Origin: Ignavibacteria bacterium
Lineage (GTDB): Bacteria; Bacteroidota; Ignavibacteria; Ignavibacteriales; Ignavibacteriaceae
Reading direction: 5' to 3'
Assembly: GCA_030693705.1 (NCBI GenBank)
Contig: JAUYAB010000079.1
Coordinates: 28,749 to 92,748 of the forward strand
Length of the DNA stretch: 64,000 nt
This document shows, in pieces, positions 43,739 through 52,672 of this stretch. A program made the position numbers and the translations under genes. The first letter of the stretch is position 1; each line of letters begins with the position of its first letter. The notes under the pieces were generated by a model that made no database searches, was not told the DNA's origin, and worked only from the letters and a program-made list of their open reading frames with translations.

Positions 43739-44872
43739 ATGCGTCCGACAATAGCACAAATAAATCTTGCCAATTTAAAAGCGAATTATTTAGCAATAAG
43801 AAAAAAGACAAAGACTAAAGTTCTTGCCGTAGTTAAAGCAGATGCTTACGGACACGGATATGAAGAAGTAGTTTCTGCTCTAAATTCATTAAGCGAAAAA
43901 CCTGAATATTACGGGGTTGCACTTGCTGAGGAGGGAATTGCAGTAAGGAAGTTAAAAGTTAAACAGCCGATCTTAATCTTTGAACCACCAAGCAAATATA
44001 ATGTTGATGCGATTATAAAATATGATTTGATCCCTACTATTTTTTCAAGTGAACATATAAAGTTGATTGAAGAAAAACTTGAATCAAGAACCGGTAAAGC
44101 GAAAAGTAACTCAGCAAAAAAAATTAAAGTTCATGTTAAAATTGATACGGGAATGGGACGAGTCGGCATCAAGCATCAAGAAGCAGTTCGGTTTATTGAG
44201 CAGGTTTCTTTGAATAACAAATTTATTTTGGATGGAGTCTATTCTCATTTTGCAACTTCGGATGAGAAGGATAAAACTTTTGCGGAGCTTCAGTTAAAAA
44301 GATTTAATCAAATTCTAACCGAACTTAAAAAGAAAAATATTAGTATCGGAATAACACATATCGCCAATAGCGGGGCGATTTTATCAATGCCGGGAGCATA
44401 TTTAGATATGGTTCGTCCGGGAATTTCGCTTTACGGTTATCCGCCTTCAAATGAAATAACTTCTCCAATTAAACTTAGACCGGTTATGTCAATAATTTCT
44501 GAAGTTACCTCATGCAGATGGTATGAAAAAGGTGAATCGGTTAGTTACGGAAGGAAGTTCATCCTTAAAAAAAGATCGCAAATCATTTCGATACCGATAG
44601 GTTACGCGGATGGTTTAAATCGTAATTTATCTAACAAGATGTTTTGTATTATTAAAGATAAACGCTTTTCGCAAGTCGGCAGTGTAACTATGGATAGAAT
44701 TATGTTCGACATCGGTAAAGCAAATATTAAAATTGGCGACAAGGTTATTTTACTTGGTGAAAGTAAACATCATAAAATATATGCATGGGATTGGAGCAAA
44801 GCGCTAAATACAATTCCTTACGAAATAACTTGTAACATTTCAAAACGGGTTCCGAGAGTTTATATCAGTTAA
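43739..44872 (+). CDS. alr: Alanine racemase
   Basis: A pyridoxal-phosphate enzyme that makes D-alanine for peptidoglycan. Seen: the PLP lysine K33 in AVVKADAYGHG, KIDTGMGRVG near 135-144, HIANSGA near 207-213, VRPGISLYG near 225-233, the catalytic tyrosine at about 270 in ESVSYGRKF, and SVTMDRIMFDIG near 320. At 377 residues the length is normal. Start set at ATG 43739; TTG 43736 is adjacent and in frame. It overlaps the following gene as TAATG, so it heads an operon that continues through mannose-1-phosphate guanylyltransferase. Confidence 0.93.
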   Translation: MRPTIAQINLANLKANYLAIRKKTKTKVLAVVKADAYGHGYEEVVSALNSLSEKPEYYGVALAEEGIAVRKLKVKQPILIFEPPSKYNVDAIIKYDLIPTIFSSEHIKLIEEKLESRTGKAKSNSAKKIKVHVKIDTGMGRVGIKHQEAVRFIEQVSLNNKFILDGVYSHFATSDEKDKTFAELQLKRFNQILTELKKKNISIGITHIANSGAILSMPGAYLDMVRPGISLYGYPPSNEITSPIKLRPVMSIISEVTSCRWYEKGESVSYGRKFILKKRSQIISIPIGYADGLNRNLSNKMFCIIKDKRFSQVGSVTMDRIMFDIGKANIKIGDKVILLGESKHHKIYAWDWSKALNTIPYEITCNISKRVPRVYIS

Positions 44873-45741
44873 TGGATCTAAAGAAACAATATATTATCCA
44901 AACGATAAGCGTTGCCGCAAATAATTTACGTTTGAGCAGCGAAAAAATTGAAGTGCTTGGACTGTTGAAGGAAACCATCCTCAATTCCGGTGATTTAGAA
45001 ACGTTGATCGCCTCGATGAAGAAGATCACCCAGTTTGCAAGGTTGGCGATAAAACTGCAGGAGATTTACAACTTTCTGAAGTTAAATAAAATTGATTTCC
45101 TTAAACTCTCGGAAAAATTTAAGGAACATACTCAACTCATTATCAAAGATCTAAATTTAGTTCTTGATGCATTAACGCCAAGTTCTTACAAAGAAATTAT
45201 AAAGAAATTGGATGAGTTCAACCATGGCAGCGTGCAAGAAGAGCGGAAAGATGATTCGTTAACAATTGATATGACCGGGAGAAAAAGTTCTTTTACCGAA
45301 AAAATGAAAACCGATAAGATAAAAGAGAATTATATTTTTGAAGAAGAAGCGAACGATGACCATCTTTTCTTCCAAAATTTTGAAGCGACAATTTTGAAGC
45401 CGGTAAAAGAAATTGAAACCGTACTAAAAAATCTTGGCACTGGAGAAATAAAATCACTTGAGTTGAGGCAATTCGAATCGGTTATGAAAGTTAACGCATC
45501 GTTATCGGAAAAATTCGGTACGGATATAACTACCGAGATGCATAAAATATTGGCGAAGGCTTTTCACATGCTTCAGTTAAAGGAGTTGAAGCCTGAAAAA
45601 GAAATGATCGAAGCGATGCGCGCCTGCTTGATCGTTATTGTGGCTTTAGTGCGAAACAAAGATATTGATATTACATACTATTTGAACAAAGCGGAAGACT
45701 TTGGTAAGAAATTACAAACTTTAAAAATGAGGAATAGTTAA
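44872..45741 (+). CDS. Helical protein of unknown function between alr and manC
   Basis: A 289-residue soluble protein predicted to be almost wholly alpha-helical. Two helical halves (about 1-110 and 165-285) are separated by a charged, low-complexity linker (about 115-165, with EERKDDSLTIDMTGRKSS). No signal peptide, membrane helix or catalytic motif is visible, and no family is recognised. Its start overlaps the alr stop and its stop overlaps the next start (both TAATG), so production is tightly coupled to alanine racemase and the GDP-mannose enzyme. This may point to a role in envelope precursor supply or a scaffold, but that is only context. Confidence 0.6.
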   Translation: MDLKKQYIIQTISVAANNLRLSSEKIEVLGLLKETILNSGDLETLIASMKKITQFARLAIKLQEIYNFLKLNKIDFLKLSEKFKEHTQLIIKDLNLVLDALTPSSYKEIIKKLDEFNHGSVQEERKDDSLTIDMTGRKSSFTEKMKTDKIKENYIFEEEANDDHLFFQNFEATILKPVKEIETVLKNLGTGEIKSLELRQFESVMKVNASLSEKFGTDITTEMHKILAKAFHMLQLKELKPEKEMIEAMRACLIVIVALVRNKDIDITYYLNKAEDFGKKLQTLKMRNS

Positions 45742-46805
45742 TGAAAGTTTTTGCCGTTATTATGGCGGGGGGTGTTGGTTCTCGTTTTTGGCCGAGAAGC
45801 CGCGAAAAATCACCTAAACAATTACTGAAGATTTTTGATAATCGAACCATGATACAAAATACGGTGGATAGACTTGAAGGATTTGTTGAGCTGCGGAATA
45901 TTTTTATTGTTACGAATAAACTTCAGAAAGGAGAAATTTGTAAACAACTTCCGGCAATTCCCGATGGAAACATAATTGAAGAACCGTTCGGAAGAAATAC
46001 TGCTGCGGCAATTGGTCTCGCTTCAATTCTTATAAAGAAAATTGATCCGGAAGCGGTGATAGTTGTTCTTCCGGCAGATCACATTATTCGTGAAAAAGAT
46101 ATTTTCAAGGAATCGTTAGAAACTGCAACAAACTATGCAAACATTTCAGGTGGATTATTAACAATCGGTATTCCTCCAACGCGACCTGAGACCGGCTATG
46201 GTTACATTCAAATTGATGAGAATGAAACAGAACCAAATATCTTTAAAGTTTTAACCTTTGCGGAAAAGCCAAATTATGATACAGCTCTTAGCTTTGTACA
46301 AAGCGGAGATTTTCTTTGGAACAGCGGAATGTTTGTCTGGAGAGCAGATGAAATCCTGAATGAAATTTCACTTCTTATGCCTGAGTTATCAAAAGCGTTG
46401 AATAACATTGCAATAGCAGACGCATCATCGTTTGAGAAAGTATTGTTGGAAGAATATGGACAGCTTAGAAGTATTTCAATCGATTACGGCATAATGGAGA
46501 AATCGCACAAAGTATTTCTGATAAAAGGAAAGTTTACCTGGAGCGACGTTGGAAGCTGGGAAGAAGTTCATCAGCTTTCCGGCAAAGATAAAAATGATAA
46601 TGCGTTGGTTGGGAAAATCTACACCGATAAAACATCCGACTCTTATGTTTATTCACCAAATAAATTTACTGCAGTTATCGGATTGGATAATGTAATTGTA
46701 ATTAACACCGATGATGCTCTGCTCGTTTGCAAAAGAGAAAACGCCCAGGAAGTTAAAAAAGTTGTTGATTTCATTAAACTGAATAAGCTGAACGATTATT
46801 TATAA
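45741..46805 (+). CDS. manC: Mannose-1-phosphate guanylyltransferase
   Basis: Makes GDP-mannose from GTP and mannose-1-phosphate for surface glycans. The 354-residue length is the single-domain form without the fused isomerase. Landmarks: the nucleotide-binding IMAGGVGSRFWPRSREKSPKQ segment at 7-27 (in part: AGGVGSRFWPRSR), EPFGRNTAAAIGLAS near 82-96, VLPADH near 111-116, ETGYGYI, EKP, and WNSGMFVW near 195-202. It overlaps the preceding gene as TAATG and is 1 base from the next. It could supply the glycosyltransferases at 13-29 kb. Confidence 0.92.
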   Translation: MKVFAVIMAGGVGSRFWPRSREKSPKQLLKIFDNRTMIQNTVDRLEGFVELRNIFIVTNKLQKGEICKQLPAIPDGNIIEEPFGRNTAAAIGLASILIKKIDPEAVIVVLPADHIIREKDIFKESLETATNYANISGGLLTIGIPPTRPETGYGYIQIDENETEPNIFKVLTFAEKPNYDTALSFVQSGDFLWNSGMFVWRADEILNEISLLMPELSKALNNIAIADASSFEKVLLEEYGQLRSISIDYGIMEKSHKVFLIKGKFTWSDVGSWEEVHQLSGKDKNDNALVGKIYTDKTSDSYVYSPNKFTAVIGLDNVIVINTDDALLVCKRENAQEVKKVVDFIKLNKLNDYL

Positions 46806-46806
46806 A

Positions 46807-47454
46807 ATGAAAAAAGTTATTACCGAAGCCGATGTTGTTTTGAGCTTTAAAAGTGGCGGGAGAGTTCTTCCGGTTGGAGACGGTGATATTATTACTCCTT
46901 CCGCTAAGGATAAAATTAAAGATTTGGGAATAACGATCGTTAAAAAAGTTGTTACCGATTCTATTCAACCAACGTTTCCACAATTCACAAATTCAAAAGA
47001 AATAAAAAATGTTGTTGTGCTTGGATGCGATCACACCGGTCTTACAGTAAAAAATCTCTTGATAAAAATTCTCATTGAAAAAGGATTCAAAATTCAGGAT
47101 GTCGGTACATTCGATGAAGTTTCTTGCGATTATCCCGATTTTGCTTATGCCGCTGCCAAGAAAGTGAAAAGCGGCGAAGCTGACTTTGGTATTATTGTAG
47201 ATGCAACGGGAATTCCCTCTGCGATAACAGCCAATAAAATTAAAGGAATCCGCGCGGCGACATGTTACAACGAGTTTTCCGCAAAGAGCGCACGCGAACA
47301 TAATAATGCAAATATTTTAGTTGTTGGAGCAAAAGCTCTTGGTGAAGAGACTATAAAAGGAATATTGGAAACCTGGTTAACTACCAAATTTGGCGGTGGA
47401 AGACACCAGAAGCGGCTTGACAAAATAACAGAAATTGAAAATCATAATCTTTAA
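46807..47454 (+). CDS. RpiB/LacA-type sugar-phosphate isomerase-like protein with an N-terminal extension and no usual catalytic cysteine
   Basis: A 215-residue protein. Residues 68-205 match the RpiB ribose-5-phosphate isomerase fold: CDHTG at 74-78, VGTF, SCDYPDFA, ANKIKGIRA at 142-150, AREHNNANILVVGAKALG. In RpiB the catalytic cysteine sits in CGTGxGM; here the place reads VDATGIPSAI (D132), so the thiol is missing. The N-terminal 60 residues (VITEADVVLSFKSGGRVL, ITPSAKDKIKDLGI) form an extra small domain resembling one found in microcompartment-associated proteins. RpiB-like isomerase on a different sugar or a non-catalytic role are both possible. It follows manC by 1 base. Confidence 0.75.
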   Translation: MKKVITEADVVLSFKSGGRVLPVGDGDIITPSAKDKIKDLGITIVKKVVTDSIQPTFPQFTNSKEIKNVVVLGCDHTGLTVKNLLIKILIEKGFKIQDVGTFDEVSCDYPDFAYAAAKKVKSGEADFGIIVDATGIPSAITANKIKGIRAATCYNEFSAKSAREHNNANILVVGAKALGEETIKGILETWLTTKFGGGRHQKRLDKITEIENHNL

Positions 47455-47467
47455 TTCCGGAGTTTAA

Positions 47468-48409
47468 ATGAAAAATGTTTTTATAACGATACTTCTTCTT
47501 TTACTTTCGTTTCAGATTGCAACCGAAGCGCAATCAATTAAGATGAAAGAGAGGAAGGAAATAACTATTCCGGAAGCTGGTGAACATTTCTTCCCGCGAT
47601 TTGCTGCAAATGATTCGGTTATTTATTTCACCCGTGCATACTATCAAGGGATTGAATCGTTCAATCTTTTCTCAAACGAACTGAAAAATATTACAAGTGA
47701 TCCAGGTTCAGGATTCGAATATCAATTTACCGATGACGGCAGCAAAGTGTTTTACAGAACGGATACTTTCCTCAATGGGAAAAAATATTCCGATATTAAG
47801 TCTTTAGATATCCGTACTAATAAATCGGAGTTGCTCGAAAGCAAGAAGCGAAATCTTTCTGCACCTAAAATTCTAAAAAGCGGTGATTGCATTTTCAAAA
47901 TTGATGCCGATATAACGGTAAATAATAAACTGAAACAAACGACACAGCTTAATGTAATTCCGCAAGACACGATGTTGTTTTACAGCGAAAACAATTTAAT
48001 TCTGCTTATTAATGGAGTAAAAAAAGTTTTCAATCCGTTCGGTAACGGAAGTTATCTGTGGTCATCATTTTCACCCGACAAATCAAAAATTCTTTTTACT
48101 TTTATGGGAAAAGGAACATACATTTCTGATTTAGCAGGTAACATTCTTCTTGAAGTTGGTTACGCCAACGCTCCAAGATGGTCGCCTGATGGAAAATGGA
48201 TTGTTTACATGGACGACAAAGATGACGGAAATACAATTATTTCATCAGACATTTACTTGCTTTCTGCTGATGGTAAAAATAAAATTCAACTTACTGAAAG
48301 CAAAGACTCGCACGAACAATTCCCCGAATGGTCTCCTTCGATGAACGCTATTGTGTGTCACACGGCCGAGGGGAAAATCATTTATCTTTCTGTAGAAAAA
48401 AATTATTAG
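47468..48409 (+). CDS. Secreted TolB/PD40-like beta-propeller protein
   Basis: A 313-residue exported protein with a signal peptide (about 1-21, ending TEAQ) and repeated WD40-like PD40 blades: HFFPRFAANDSVIYFTR, FTDDGSKVFYRT, SSFSPDKSKILFTFMGKG, PRWSPDGKWIVYMDD near 235-250, and FPEWSPSMNAIVCH near the end. These match the TolB-type propeller used for protein or ligand binding in the periplasm. There is no enzyme motif. It sits between the isomerase-like gene and a large secreted amidase, 1 base from the latter, so the two may act together on the cell wall. Confidence 0.78.
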   Translation: MKNVFITILLLLLSFQIATEAQSIKMKERKEITIPEAGEHFFPRFAANDSVIYFTRAYYQGIESFNLFSNELKNITSDPGSGFEYQFTDDGSKVFYRTDTFLNGKKYSDIKSLDIRTNKSELLESKKRNLSAPKILKSGDCIFKIDADITVNNKLKQTTQLNVIPQDTMLFYSENNLILLINGVKKVFNPFGNGSYLWSSFSPDKSKILFTFMGKGTYISDLAGNILLEVGYANAPRWSPDGKWIVYMDDKDDGNTIISSDIYLLSADGKNKIQLTESKDSHEQFPEWSPSMNAIVCHTAEGKIIYLSVEKNY

Positions 48410-48410
48410 A

Positions 48411-50822
48411 ATGAAAAACATGAAAAAACTAATTCTCCTCATCCTACTTACTCGTTCACTTTTAGGGCAGGATTTATTCGGCACAAAAATTTATATCAAT
48501 CCGGGGCACGGCGGATTAGACCCGGCAAACGATAGATTTGTTTCGCAAACAGGATTTTGGGAATCGGTTTCTAATTTAGACAAAGGTTTAGCTCTCCGGA
48601 ATATTTTACTGCAGCTCAATACTACGGTCTATATGTCCAGGGTTGCGAATGCAGATGCAGATGATCTTCCGCTTTCACAAATTGTTGCAGATTGTAACGC
48701 CAAAAACGTTGATTTTTTTCATTCAATTCATAGCAACGGATTTAACGGTCAATCAAATTATACGCTTATTCTTTACCAAGGAACTGATACTGCTCCAACA
48801 TATTCAGGTTCTTTAACAATGGGAGGCTACTTATCGGATGAAATTTATAAAGCCAATCGGACTACGGCAAAATATAATCGTGGAGATATGTCATTTTACA
48901 ATTCACCAACACCATATTTAGGCGTTTTCAGAAATTTAAATGTTCCCGGTACTTTATCTGAAGGCTCATTTCATGATTACATCCCGGAATCTTGGCGATT
49001 GATGAATTCTTCTTACAAAAAACATGAAGCGTGGGCAATCGCCAGAGGTTTTCTGAAATATTTTGCACAGCCTGGATTTTCGACCGGAATAATTGCCGGA
49101 TTAGCAAGAGATATGTACAAAACAGTCAGTTACTATGCAATTTCTTCCAAAGGAGATACAAAAGTTCCTGTTAATAATCTCAAAGTAACGCTTCAGCCGG
49201 GGGATAGAGTTTTTCAAGGAGACAATCTGAATAACGGCTTTTATATGTTTGATAGTGTTGCACCGGGAACATATAAACTCTACTTTGAATCGCCGGACTA
49301 TGTGAAAGATTCCTCTACCGTTGTAGTCGCTGCCAATCAGACAGTATTTTCAGATAAGTTGATGTTGTATGATTCAACTATCGCTCCAACAATTTTATCG
49401 CATGCGCCTGTTACAAATTTTGGAGACAGCGTTTCAACTATCACAAAAGTGCAGATCAATTTTGATAAGCCAATGTCTACCACCGCAACAGCAAACGCAT
49501 TTTCCATTTCTCCTTTAGTTGAAGGAACATTGAGTTGGGCAAATCAAAACATGACGTTAACGTTTACACCGGCTGTAACTTATGAAAAATTGACAACCTA
49601 TACGATAACCGTATCCACAGGAGCAAAAAGTGTTTCAAATGTTTCCATAGCGGAACCGTATTCTTTCACCTTTACAACGAAAAGTAGAAATAGATTAAAT
49701 CTATTAAGCAGTTATCCGGTTAATAATCAAGAGGGAATCAGCACAACATTTTTTGGGCGTGCAAGATTTGATGCTGCAATTTTAAGTCAGTCGGTAAGTG
49801 GAAATGTTTTACTTTATTCACCGCAAAATGTGTTGGTTCCTCTCTCGATAGTTACATCTTTGGATAATGGAATCGGAATTATTTCATTTCAACCTCAAAG
49901 TAGTTTAGAAATAAATAGCACTTATCGATTGGTAATTGGTGAATCATTGAAAGATTCGGAAGGAATTCCGACCGCAGTAAAGGACACTATAGTTTTTAAA
50001 ACGGTTTCTGAAAAATATTTATCGGGAACTATTGTCGATAGCTTTGAAGTTGTGGGGCAATGGAAAAATCCCGGATTAAATTCCGGTTCAACCGGTATCG
50101 ATTCTGCAAAATCAATGTTCAATGTTACAGTAAGTTACAAATATAGCGGCGTGAAATCGGGAAGATTAGCGTATGTGTTTACTCAACCAAACGGCGGCGT
50201 TTGCCAATATTTTAACGCTGCAAAACCGTCTATTGGTTCAGATGTTTCATCGGAATTCGGTTTATGGGTGAAAGGAGATTTAAGTTACAATGTTTTAGAA
50301 TATTGGTTTAATGATGAGAGCAATGCAATTTCGGAAGTAACAGTTGATACAATTACCTGGTCGGGATGGTTGTTGAAGAGAATCCCAAAATCTACGATCG
50401 GCGGTTCGGGACAAAAATACTTTAACAGCATCGTTGTTAAGCAAACACCCAATGGAACAAAAAACAGCATACTCTACGTTGACGACGCCCAATATAATAT
50501 TTTACTTCCCGCAGAAGGACAGAAAGAAAAATTAACTCCGGAGAGTTTAACGCTTTATCAAAATTATCCAAACCCATTTAATCCGGAAACGAGAATCAGT
50601 TGGCAGTTGACAGTCGGCAGTTATGTAACTATAAAAGTTTTTGATATTCTGGGCAATGAAGTCGCCACTTTGGTGAACGAATTCCAGCAAGCAGGAAGAC
50701 ATAATTACGAATTAGGAATTAGTCCACCGGCGGCGGATTACGAATTAACATCGGGAGTTTACTTTTACCAGTTACGCGCTGGTGATTTTGTGCAAACAAA
50801 AAAGTTGGTGGTTTTGAAGTAA
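48411..50822 (+). CDS. Secreted N-acetylmuramoyl-L-alanine amidase with Big-type domains and a type IX sorting domain
   Basis: An 803-residue secreted peptidoglycan hydrolase. Signal peptide about 1-20; zinc amidase_3 domain about 25-220 with INPGHGG near 29-35, the acidic ligand in FWESVSN, SIHSNG near 104-109 and GTLSEGSFHDY near 182-192; a carboxypeptidase-regulatory-like segment about 240-310; two Big_5-like Ig domains about 318-545; a carbohydrate-binding-like beta domain about 550-700; and a sorting domain from LYQNYPNPFNPETRISW (about 719) to the end. The sorting domain carries an inserted stretch (YELGISPPAADYELT) coded by a repeat-like sequence. Start ATG 48411, with a second ATG at 48420; ribosome binding site weak. 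Confidence 0.85.
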   Translation: MKNMKKLILLILLTRSLLGQDLFGTKIYINPGHGGLDPANDRFVSQTGFWESVSNLDKGLALRNILLQLNTTVYMSRVANADADDLPLSQIVADCNAKNVDFFHSIHSNGFNGQSNYTLILYQGTDTAPTYSGSLTMGGYLSDEIYKANRTTAKYNRGDMSFYNSPTPYLGVFRNLNVPGTLSEGSFHDYIPESWRLMNSSYKKHEAWAIARGFLKYFAQPGFSTGIIAGLARDMYKTVSYYAISSKGDTKVPVNNLKVTLQPGDRVFQGDNLNNGFYMFDSVAPGTYKLYFESPDYVKDSSTVVVAANQTVFSDKLMLYDSTIAPTILSHAPVTNFGDSVSTITKVQINFDKPMSTTATANAFSISPLVEGTLSWANQNMTLTFTPAVTYEKLTTYTITVSTGAKSVSNVSIAEPYSFTFTTKSRNRLNLLSSYPVNNQEGISTTFFGRARFDAAILSQSVSGNVLLYSPQNVLVPLSIVTSLDNGIGIISFQPQSSLEINSTYRLVIGESLKDSEGIPTAVKDTIVFKTVSEKYLSGTIVDSFEVVGQWKNPGLNSGSTGIDSAKSMFNVTVSYKYSGVKSGRLAYVFTQPNGGVCQYFNAAKPSIGSDVSSEFGLWVKGDLSYNVLEYWFNDESNAISEVTVDTITWSGWLLKRIPKSTIGGSGQKYFNSIVVKQTPNGTKNSILYVDDAQYNILLPAEGQKEKLTPESLTLYQNYPNPFNPETRISWQLTVGSYVTIKVFDILGNEVATLVNEFQQAGRHNYELGISPPAADYELTSGVYFYQLRAGDFVQTKKLVVLK
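50703..50747. repeat. Repeat-like insertion inside the amidase sorting domain
   Basis: Within the sorting-domain codons, AATTACGAATTA appears at 50703-50714, a palindromic block TAGTCCACCGGCGGCGGATTA at 50720-50740 (described by position), then CGAATTA again. The block is shared, in reverse, with 8434-8452 (AATCCGCC..GGACTA). It adds about 15 in-frame residues where homologous sorting domains run straight from GRHxxxF to SGVYFY. Confidence 0.5.
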
Positions 50823-50980
50823 GCATTTTGTAGGGAATGAAATTCTCTTTAAATTTGGGTAGTTCAAAATAATACTTCTGTCTTGCCGGAATAATGATGA
50901 CTAAGCTGAAGATAAATTGGCACTACCTGTCTAATAAGCTCAAAAATTAATGATTATTAATACCACTAAAAGGATGTCCC

Positions 50981-51757
50981 TTGTTTCTTGAGAACGCAAC
51001 GGTAGATTCTGTTACTCAAATCGGAACAAATGTTTTTCTCTTAAAATTGATTTCTGAAAAAATTGCTTATCATGCAAAGCCCGGTCAATTTGTAAATATT
51101 AAAGTTTCAGATTCAGATTTCCCGCTTTTACGCCGACCTTTCAGCATTTGTGAAACGGATGGAGATTCTTTCTCGATTATGTTTGTTTCGATCGGAGGAG
51201 GAACTTCGATTCTTCAAAATAAACAGCATGGTGAAACGATTGATGTTATGGGACCGTTGGGAAACGGATTTTATTTAAATGATGATTTTGATAAAGCGAT
51301 TATTGTTGCAGGTGGAATAGGCGCAGCTCCGTTTCCATTTTTAATTAAAGAACTCGTCAAAAGTGGAAAAGAGATTTCTTGTTTCACTGGTGGAAGAACA
51401 AAAGATGACTGCATCACTTACGAGATGAAAAATGTTTCAATTGCAACGGATGATGGAAGTTTGGGATTTAAAGGAAATGTGGTAGAACTTCTCGCTTCCA
51501 AAATTGACCCGCCTGAAAGGGGTAAAAATGATAAAATCAAAATATTTGGCTGTGGACCTAATGCAATGTTAAAAGCGCTTCAAAAGTTCTGTATTTCAAA
51601 TAATATTGATGGAGACATTTCTACGGAATCGTCGATGGCTTGCGGATTTGGAATTTGCCAGGGTTGTCCGGTTGAATCAACCACAAACAAAGATAAATAT
51701 TTGTTGGTATGTAAAGATGGTCCGGTTTTTAATGTTAAGGATATTGAACTGCCATGA
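50981..51757 (+). CDS. pyrK: Dihydroorotate dehydrogenase electron-transfer subunit
   Basis: The FAD and 2Fe-2S subunit that passes electrons from dihydroorotate dehydrogenase B to NAD. The 258-residue protein shows the FAD motif RRPFSIC near 49-55, the pyridine-nucleotide loop IVAGGIGAAPFPFL near 108-121, and the iron-sulfur cysteines near the C-terminus (SSMACGFGICQGCPV then LVCKDGPVF). Start is TTG 50981 with AAGGA about 8 bases upstream; no in-frame ATG exists in the conserved N-terminal region. It overlaps pyrD by ATGA, as expected for a complex made in fixed ratio. Confidence 0.92.
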   Translation: MFLENATVDSVTQIGTNVFLLKLISEKIAYHAKPGQFVNIKVSDSDFPLLRRPFSICETDGDSFSIMFVSIGGGTSILQNKQHGETIDVMGPLGNGFYLNDDFDKAIIVAGGIGAAPFPFLIKELVKSGKEISCFTGGRTKDDCITYEMKNVSIATDDGSLGFKGNVVELLASKIDPPERGKNDKIKIFGCGPNAMLKALQKFCISNNIDGDISTESSMACGFGICQGCPVESTTNKDKYLLVCKDGPVFNVKDIELP

Positions 51758-52671
51758 GTAAGGTAGATTTATCAGTTTCCGTCGGATCGTTAAAACTTAG
51801 GAACCCGATTCTTTTGGCATCCGGAACTGTGGGTTACGGAAACGAAATCGCCGAGTTTGTTGATCTAAATAAAATAGGCGGAATAGTTACAAAATCATTA
51901 AGTTTAAAACCGAGAAAAGGAAACGCTCCTCAAAGAGTAGTTGAAACTCCTTCCGGAATGTTAAACGCAATTGGATTAGCAAACGTTGGTGTGGAAGAAT
52001 TTCTTAAAACAAAAATTCCTTTTTTGCAAAAATTTGATACAGCAATAATCTGTAACATTGCCGCCAGTTCGATTGAAGAATATGTTGAATGTACTAAGTT
52101 GCTAACAACGGAAGAGACAATTTCCGCATTTGAAATAAATGTTTCTTGTCCCAATGTAAAAGAAGGCGGACTTGAATTTGGTAACGATAAAAAAGCCGTG
52201 GCAAGAATTACTGAGGAAGTGAAAAAAGTTTCGACTAAACCGGTATTTATCAAACTATCTCCTAATGTTTCTCGAATCTCCGAGTTTGCTTTAGCCGCAA
52301 AAGAAGCGGGTGCGGATGCGGTATCAGCAATAAATACTTTGGTCGGTACGGCATTCGACATTAATACCAGGAAACCAAAAATAAAAAATGTTACCGGCGG
52401 GCTTTCCGGTCCGGCGATTAAACCTGTAGCGCTTGCAAAAGTTTTGGAGATTAAACGGAATGTTGATATCCCCATAATCGGTATCGGCGGAATATTTTCT
52501 TGGAAAGACGCGGTTGAATTTATGATCGCCGGGGCATCCGCTTTCCAGTTGGGAACCGTAAATTTTGTTCACCCGAATATTTCCGAAACTATGATAAATG
52601 ATTTAATTTTATATTGTGAAAAAATGAAAATAACTTCAATTAAAAACTTAACCGGTTCCTACATCCTTTAA
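51754..52671 (+). CDS. pyrD: Dihydroorotate dehydrogenase, class 1B catalytic subunit
   Basis: Oxidises dihydroorotate to orotate in pyrimidine synthesis, using FMN. The 305-residue protein has the class 1 landmarks PILLASGTVGYGNE at the start, GGIVTKSLSLKPRKGN, PSGMLNAIGLANVG, the catalytic cysteine in NVSCPNVKEGG near 130-140, KLSPNVSRI, NTLVGTAFD, and IIGIGGIFSWKDAVEFMIAGA (in part: GIGGIFSWKDA). A cysteine rather than serine base plus adjacent pyrK identifies it as class 1B. folC follows after 1 base. Confidence 0.95.
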   Translation: MSKVDLSVSVGSLKLRNPILLASGTVGYGNEIAEFVDLNKIGGIVTKSLSLKPRKGNAPQRVVETPSGMLNAIGLANVGVEEFLKTKIPFLQKFDTAIICNIAASSIEEYVECTKLLTTEETISAFEINVSCPNVKEGGLEFGNDKKAVARITEEVKKVSTKPVFIKLSPNVSRISEFALAAKEAGADAVSAINTLVGTAFDINTRKPKIKNVTGGLSGPAIKPVALAKVLEIKRNVDIPIIGIGGIFSWKDAVEFMIAGASAFQLGTVNFVHPNISETMINDLILYCEKMKITSIKNLTGSYIL

Positions 52672-52672
52672 A

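Noticed and set aside
50828..50838. TGTAGGGAAT after the amidase as another copy of the 4732 palindromic element
   Set aside because: Only the first ten bases agree; no TCGCGA core or second arm follows.
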